In this document: positions 62,663-64,000 of the stretch, in pieces
Numbering within the stretch: the first letter of the stretch is position 1
Layout: each line of letters opens with the position of its first letter
From: an uncultured bacterium
GTDB taxonomy: Bacteria > Verrucomicrobiota > Lentisphaeria > Victivallales > Victivallaceae
Length of the DNA stretch: 64,000 nucleotides
Direction: 5' to 3'
Assembly: GCA_900551245.1 (NCBI GenBank)
Contig: URVC01000001.1
Location: forward strand, 153,753 to 217,752
Translations under genes and position numbers: made by a program
Notes under the pieces: model-generated
What the model was told of the DNA's origin: nothing
The model's database searches: none
What the model saw: the letters and a program-made list of their open reading frames with translations, nothing else

Positions 62663-63862
62663 TTATACTGAAGCGAATCCGGGGACACCTCGTATACGGT
62701 CTGGATCACTTGCTGTTCCACACCGGGGGAAAAAGCTTCCCATATACAGACGGCGCCAGATGACTCCGCATAAGACGGAAAACCATCCAGCACAAGTATG
62801 TTTCCATTCCTTCTGCCATTCAATAAAACGATGCAAAATATATGTCGGAAGATTCGTCCATATTTGCCGACACACCGCATTCTCGTTGCAGCCGATAAAG
62901 TCGATAACCTGAAGAGTCTGTTTGATCTCCTTGAGAAGAACCGCTATGGCCCGGCGTACCTTATAGAGATTGCAAATAAAATGTGCCGCCCCAATGAAGT
63001 TGTCGGTGATGAAGGTCATTCGTTTAAGCTTTCCGTCGACATCAACGATTGCCCCAATCAGATGCAGGGATTCAGGGTACCAGACGAAAGTGCACTTTCT
63101 GGTCAGTTTGCTAACGACATCTCGAAGAATATTGAGCTTGAGTATGCGATGCAGTCCCACTCCATTATATTTCATACAGTCCTTGGCACAGATACTCCTG
63201 AGAACGCCGTATTGCGAAAGCCGCCGGAGATGTTTGAAGTTGGCATGCGCCTTGTCAAAACTGACAATTACACCGTAATGGCTCCCCTTGCAAAGCGCCG
63301 CCGCTTCTGCCGAATCGTAAGTCCCGACTGTTATTACAAGAATGAAATTCGATGAAAAGAAACGCAAATCCAGACGCAAATGCATTTTCGCCACGGCTTT
63401 CCGCCGGCAATGTTTCGCCCGGTCCTGCCTATTGAAGATCAGCGGAATCGTTGTTGAACCGGCCACATGCCCTATTCGCGTGAAACGTTTCGGCAACGCA
63501 CCGTATCGCCAGCCTTGAGTCCGGAAGGTCAGACTGATCTCATCGCAATAAGTAAAAGTTTTCCAGAACAGTTTTTCCGCCATGCCGGCGTCACGCTTCC
63601 GTTTTGCGTGGGACAGATCATTACGCTTCAGCGGAACGCAGTTCATCAGCCCGTCATGATTTCGAAGTATATCGCAAATATCGTTCCTGCCCAGTGCATG
63701 CATCAGCTGTCCGGAGATCAGAACCAGGACATGACCCATCGGGCTGAATCCCCGCGATTGCTTGTAAATTCCGAAAACATTGTCAATTTTCGGAATCAAA
63801 TTTCGCGGAATCAACTTGAAACTTTGCGACAATATTGTCATCTTATTTTTTGACAGTTTCAT
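62663..63862 (-). CDS. IS4-family-like transposase, probably inactive
   Basis: 399 residues in an uninterrupted frame. LSHAKRKRDAGMAEKLFW, KMHLRLDLRFF, GVIVSFDKAHANFKHLRRLS and LLKEIKQTLQVIDFIGCNEN follow the order of DDE transposases of the IS4 type. The first acidic residue expected in (V)D-S-T-T is Gly135 in HVAGSTT, and the Glu expected in R-W-x-I-E is replaced in RRAIAVLLK (Ala307), so two of three catalytic acids seem lost; the second Asp (SFDKAH) remains. Each change needs one base. Terminal inverted repeats were not found. It sits 79 bases upstream of the secreted hydrolase gene. Confidence 0.72.
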   Translation of the reverse strand: MKLSKNKMTILSQSFKLIPRNLIPKIDNVFGIYKQSRGFSPMGHVLVLISGQLMHALGRNDICDILRNHDGLMNCVPLKRNDLSHAKRKRDAGMAEKLFWKTFTYCDEISLTFRTQGWRYGALPKRFTRIGHVAGSTTIPLIFNRQDRAKHCRRKAVAKMHLRLDLRFFSSNFILVITVGTYDSAEAAALCKGSHYGVIVSFDKAHANFKHLRRLSQYGVLRSICAKDCMKYNGVGLHRILKLNILRDVVSKLTRKCTFVWYPESLHLIGAIVDVDGKLKRMTFITDNFIGAAHFICNLYKVRRAIAVLLKEIKQTLQVIDFIGCNENAVCRQIWTNLPTYILHRFIEWQKEWKHTCAGWFSVLCGVIWRRLYMGSFFPRCGTASDPDRIRGVPGFASV

Positions 63863-64000
63863 GATATATCCTTATCTTTTTGGGTAAAATAAGTTATATC
63901 ATGTGCCGTCTCCTATGATAAAATTCCACTTCGATGCCGGGAAAAACTCAATTTTTTACGAGTTTGAATTGAGTAAAATCCTCAAACATCCAGTTGTTTT
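63863..64000. other. Upstream flank of the transposase gene
   Basis: A+T-rich and without a gene. The pair ACTCAAT (63946-63952) and ATTGAGT is an inverted repeat with a loop of roughly 15 bases; it could be part of an insertion-sequence end or a terminator of a gene outside the window. Confidence 0.25.

Overview
The window reads as a G+C-rich chromosome segment of an anaerobic, glycan-degrading bacterium, most likely of the Lentisphaerota (Victivallis-like gut relatives). This is inferred from three things: a long single-chain pyruvate:ferredoxin oxidoreductase, six pseudopilin genes with the FTLIELL helix (five with an intact H-X9-DG signature, one carrying D-W at that site), and a dense mix of glycoside hydrolases with AraC/LacI regulators. 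No rRNA, tRNA or CRISPR array was seen. Species cannot be named from sequence alone.

Layout. 1-865: end of a SurA/PrsA-like gene and a lipoprotein. 881-6850: AraC regulator divergent from a sialidase-like gene, a pseudopilin and a large secreted clan-A hydrolase. 6854-10466: LacI regulator divergent from a GH2 beta-mannosidase. 10531-12519: sialidase plus N-acetylneuraminate lyase. 12769-13788: an A+T-rich FkbM methyltransferase that looks foreign. 13888-16908: FAD oxidoreductase, AraC, nitroreductase. 16931-28141: AraC divergent from a GH42-like gene, pseudopilin, a 1316-residue secreted hydrolase with a CBM9-like tail, a GH78-like and a GH37/63-like enzyme. 28466-29773: GH28 behind a consensus promoter. 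30082-35776: a minus-strand operon (six-hairpin enzyme, frameshifted pseudopilin, second pseudopilin, secreted GH39-like enzyme) divergent from AraC. 36057-38211: rsmB-trmL housekeeping group. 38327-42640: TRAP transporter and a cation/proton antiporter. 42848-46375: nifJ. 46637-48759: Gfo/Idh/MocA dehydrogenase and sugar-nucleotide epimerase. 48921-50673: a Pro/Val repeat protein and a nitrilase-family amidohydrolase. 50884-57307: GntR-type regulator fused to a solute-binding domain, pseudopilin, a two-part FAD oxidoreductase and a beta-helix protein. 57360-62583: glycerophosphodiesterase, pseudopilin and a second clan-A hydrolase paralogous to the one at 3761. 62663-63862: an IS4-type transposase that appears catalytically dead.

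The most striking pattern is a repeated module: regulator, a protein without signal peptide, a pseudopilin translated in close coupling with it, then a large signal-peptide-bearing carbohydrate-active protein. All five signal-peptide-bearing hydrolases or beta-helix proteins in the window sit in a gene group with a pseudopilin; the stand-alone loci without secreted enzymes (GH2, sialidase/NanA, GH28) have none. I infer that these pseudopilins are locus-specific parts of a secretion or surface-display route. The cytosolic enzymes would then finish degradation of imported sialic acid, mannose, rhamnose and uronic-acid containing fragments, and the TRAP transporter would bring in an acidic sugar or other carboxylate.
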